Positions 63,362 through 64,000 of a stretch of 64,000 bases of DNA are shown one piece after another. Where the stretch lies: assembly GCF_000960975.1 (NCBI RefSeq), contig NZ_CP010803.1:186001-250000 (forward strand), in the 5' to 3' direction. The notes under the pieces are model-generated. The model made no database searches and was not told the origin of the DNA. It saw only the letters and a list, made by a program, of their open reading frames with translations. The stretch's first letter is position 1; every line of letters starts with the position of its first letter. The DNA comes from Martelella endophytica. GTDB lineage: Bacteria > Pseudomonadota > Alphaproteobacteria > Rhizobiales > Rhizobiaceae. A program made the translations under genes and the position numbers.

Positions 63362-64000
63362 ATGAAAAAGCCGGAAACGGTCGACCCGGACAGGAGCCCG
63401 GACGACGCCCCGGCCAGGGGGGATATCGAAGCCATCCTGAACGCGACGCATGGCGACGCGTTCTCGGTCCTTGGAATCCAGAACATCGGCGGCGCCCATG
63501 CCGCGCGGTGCTTCATCCCGGGCGCGGAAACCGCCGAGGCGTTCGACCTCGAAGGTCAATCCCTCGGCAAGCTGCGCATGGTCGACGAGGCCGGGTTCTT
63601 CTCCGGCATCGTGAATGTCGAGGGCTTCGTTCCCGTCCGCTATCGCGCCACCCGCGGCAGTGATGAATGGTGGGTGACGGATCCCTACAGCTTCTGGCCG
63701 GTGCTCGGTCCGATGGACGATTATTTCGTCCGCGAGGGCTCTCATTTGCGGCTGTTCGACAAGCTCGGCGCCCATCCGATGACGCATCAGGAGGTGGAAG
63801 GATTTCACTTCGCCGTCTGGGCGCCGAACGCCCGCCGGGTGTCCGTCGTCGGCAGCTTCAACGGCTGGGACGGCCGCCGCCACATGATGCGGTTGCGCCG
63901 CGATTCCGGTGTCTGGGAAATCTTCGCCCCCGGCGTCGAGGCCGGACAGCCCTACAAGTTCGAGATCATCGGCGCGGACGGCAAGCTGCTGCCGCTGAAG
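63362..64000 (+). CDS. glgB: 1,4-alpha-glucan branching enzyme, N-terminal part
   Basis: Starts at ATG 63362 and runs off the window; 213 residues are seen. GDAFSVLGIQNIGG is the N1 domain of two-domain GlgB. RYRATRGSDEWWVTDPYSFWPVLGPMDDYFVREGSHLRLFDKLGAHP leads to the CBM48 FHFAVWAPNARRVSVVGSFNGWDGRRHMMRLR. The GH13 catalytic part lies outside. Introduces alpha-1,6 branches in glycogen. Directly abuts glgP. Confidence 0.95.
   Translation, partial: MKKPETVDPDRSPDDAPARGDIEAILNATHGDAFSVLGIQNIGGAHAARCFIPGAETAEAFDLEGQSLGKLRMVDEAGFFSGIVNVEGFVPVRYRATRGSDEWWVTDPYSFWPVLGPMDDYFVREGSHLRLFDKLGAHPMTHQEVEGFHFAVWAPNARRVSVVGSFNGWDGRRHMMRLRRDSGVWEIFAPGVEAGQPYKFEIIGADGKLLPLK

Noticed and set aside
1..64000. 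CRISPR arrays, insertion sequences, prophage or integrative elements
   Set aside because: No regularly spaced repeats, transposase or integrase frames, or attachment duplications. The single tRNA is not followed by an integrase.

Overview
The window is GC-rich, gene-dense chromosomal DNA from an alphaproteobacterium, most likely a member of the Hyphomicrobiales (Rhizobiales) near Rhizobiaceae, Aurantimonadaceae or Brucellaceae. Evidence is an aglEFGAK alpha-glucoside locus with aglR, a Brucella Omp10-like lipoprotein, homospermidine synthase, an APS-type CysH, a large DUF882 protein, and a short palindromic intergenic repeat typical of this order. Genus cannot be fixed by reading alone. There are no phage genes, insertion sequences, CRISPR arrays or rRNA operons. 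One tRNA is present (Leu, anticodon CAG).

Layout. 1-2 kb: end of an EmrA-like adaptor and an EmrB-like MFS pump. 2-5 kb (minus): TRAP transporter dctQ-dctM-dctP. 5.3-6.5 kb: GAF-EAL phosphodiesterase. 6.7-10.9 kb: cysteine-rich Rrf2 regulator followed by a sulfate ABC transporter. 10.9-16.7 kb: tRNA-Leu, a SelW-like protein, an Omp10-like lipoprotein, a 5'-nucleotidase, ferrochelatase, and a stomatin/NfeD pair. 16.7-24.1 kb (minus): nucleobase/nucleoside module with cytosine deaminase, two BMP-type permeases, a double ATPase, an amidase and a binding protein. 24.3-26.4 kb: LysR regulator divergent from an aldo/keto reductase. 26.4-34.4 kb: aglK-aglA-aglG-aglF-aglE (minus) with divergent aglR. 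34.6-36.6 kb: short ArsR protein and DUF882 protein. 37-41.2 kb: oligoendopeptidase F, PabB, YciI-like and DUF3445 proteins. 41.4-45.3 kb: homospermidine synthase, ClC channel, CysH. 45.3-49.9 kb: LacI regulator, ferredoxin reductase, orphan Tat-type TRAP binding protein, standalone adenine-deaminase-C-like protein. 50.1-53.8 kb: TetR-HlyD-ABC-permease efflux operon with a perfect 24-bp operator. 53.9-60.7 kb: transglutaminase/amidoligase, ATP-grasp/alpha-E and transglutaminase cluster. 60.9-64 kb: glgP and the start of glgB.

How they work together. Several blocks are uptake systems with their own control: sulfate (Rrf2), alpha-glucosides (AglR), nucleobases (palindrome at the start of the binding-protein gene). 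Uptake of alpha-glucosides and glycogen turnover share glucose-phosphate metabolism. The least understood block is 53.9-60.7 kb. It encodes two papain-like transglutaminase domains, a predicted glutamine-synthetase-fold amidoligase (DUF2126) and a circularly permuted ATP-grasp enzyme fused to an alpha-E domain, which together look like a system that makes and trims an unknown peptide or isopeptide product. It is the best candidate here for an undescribed system.
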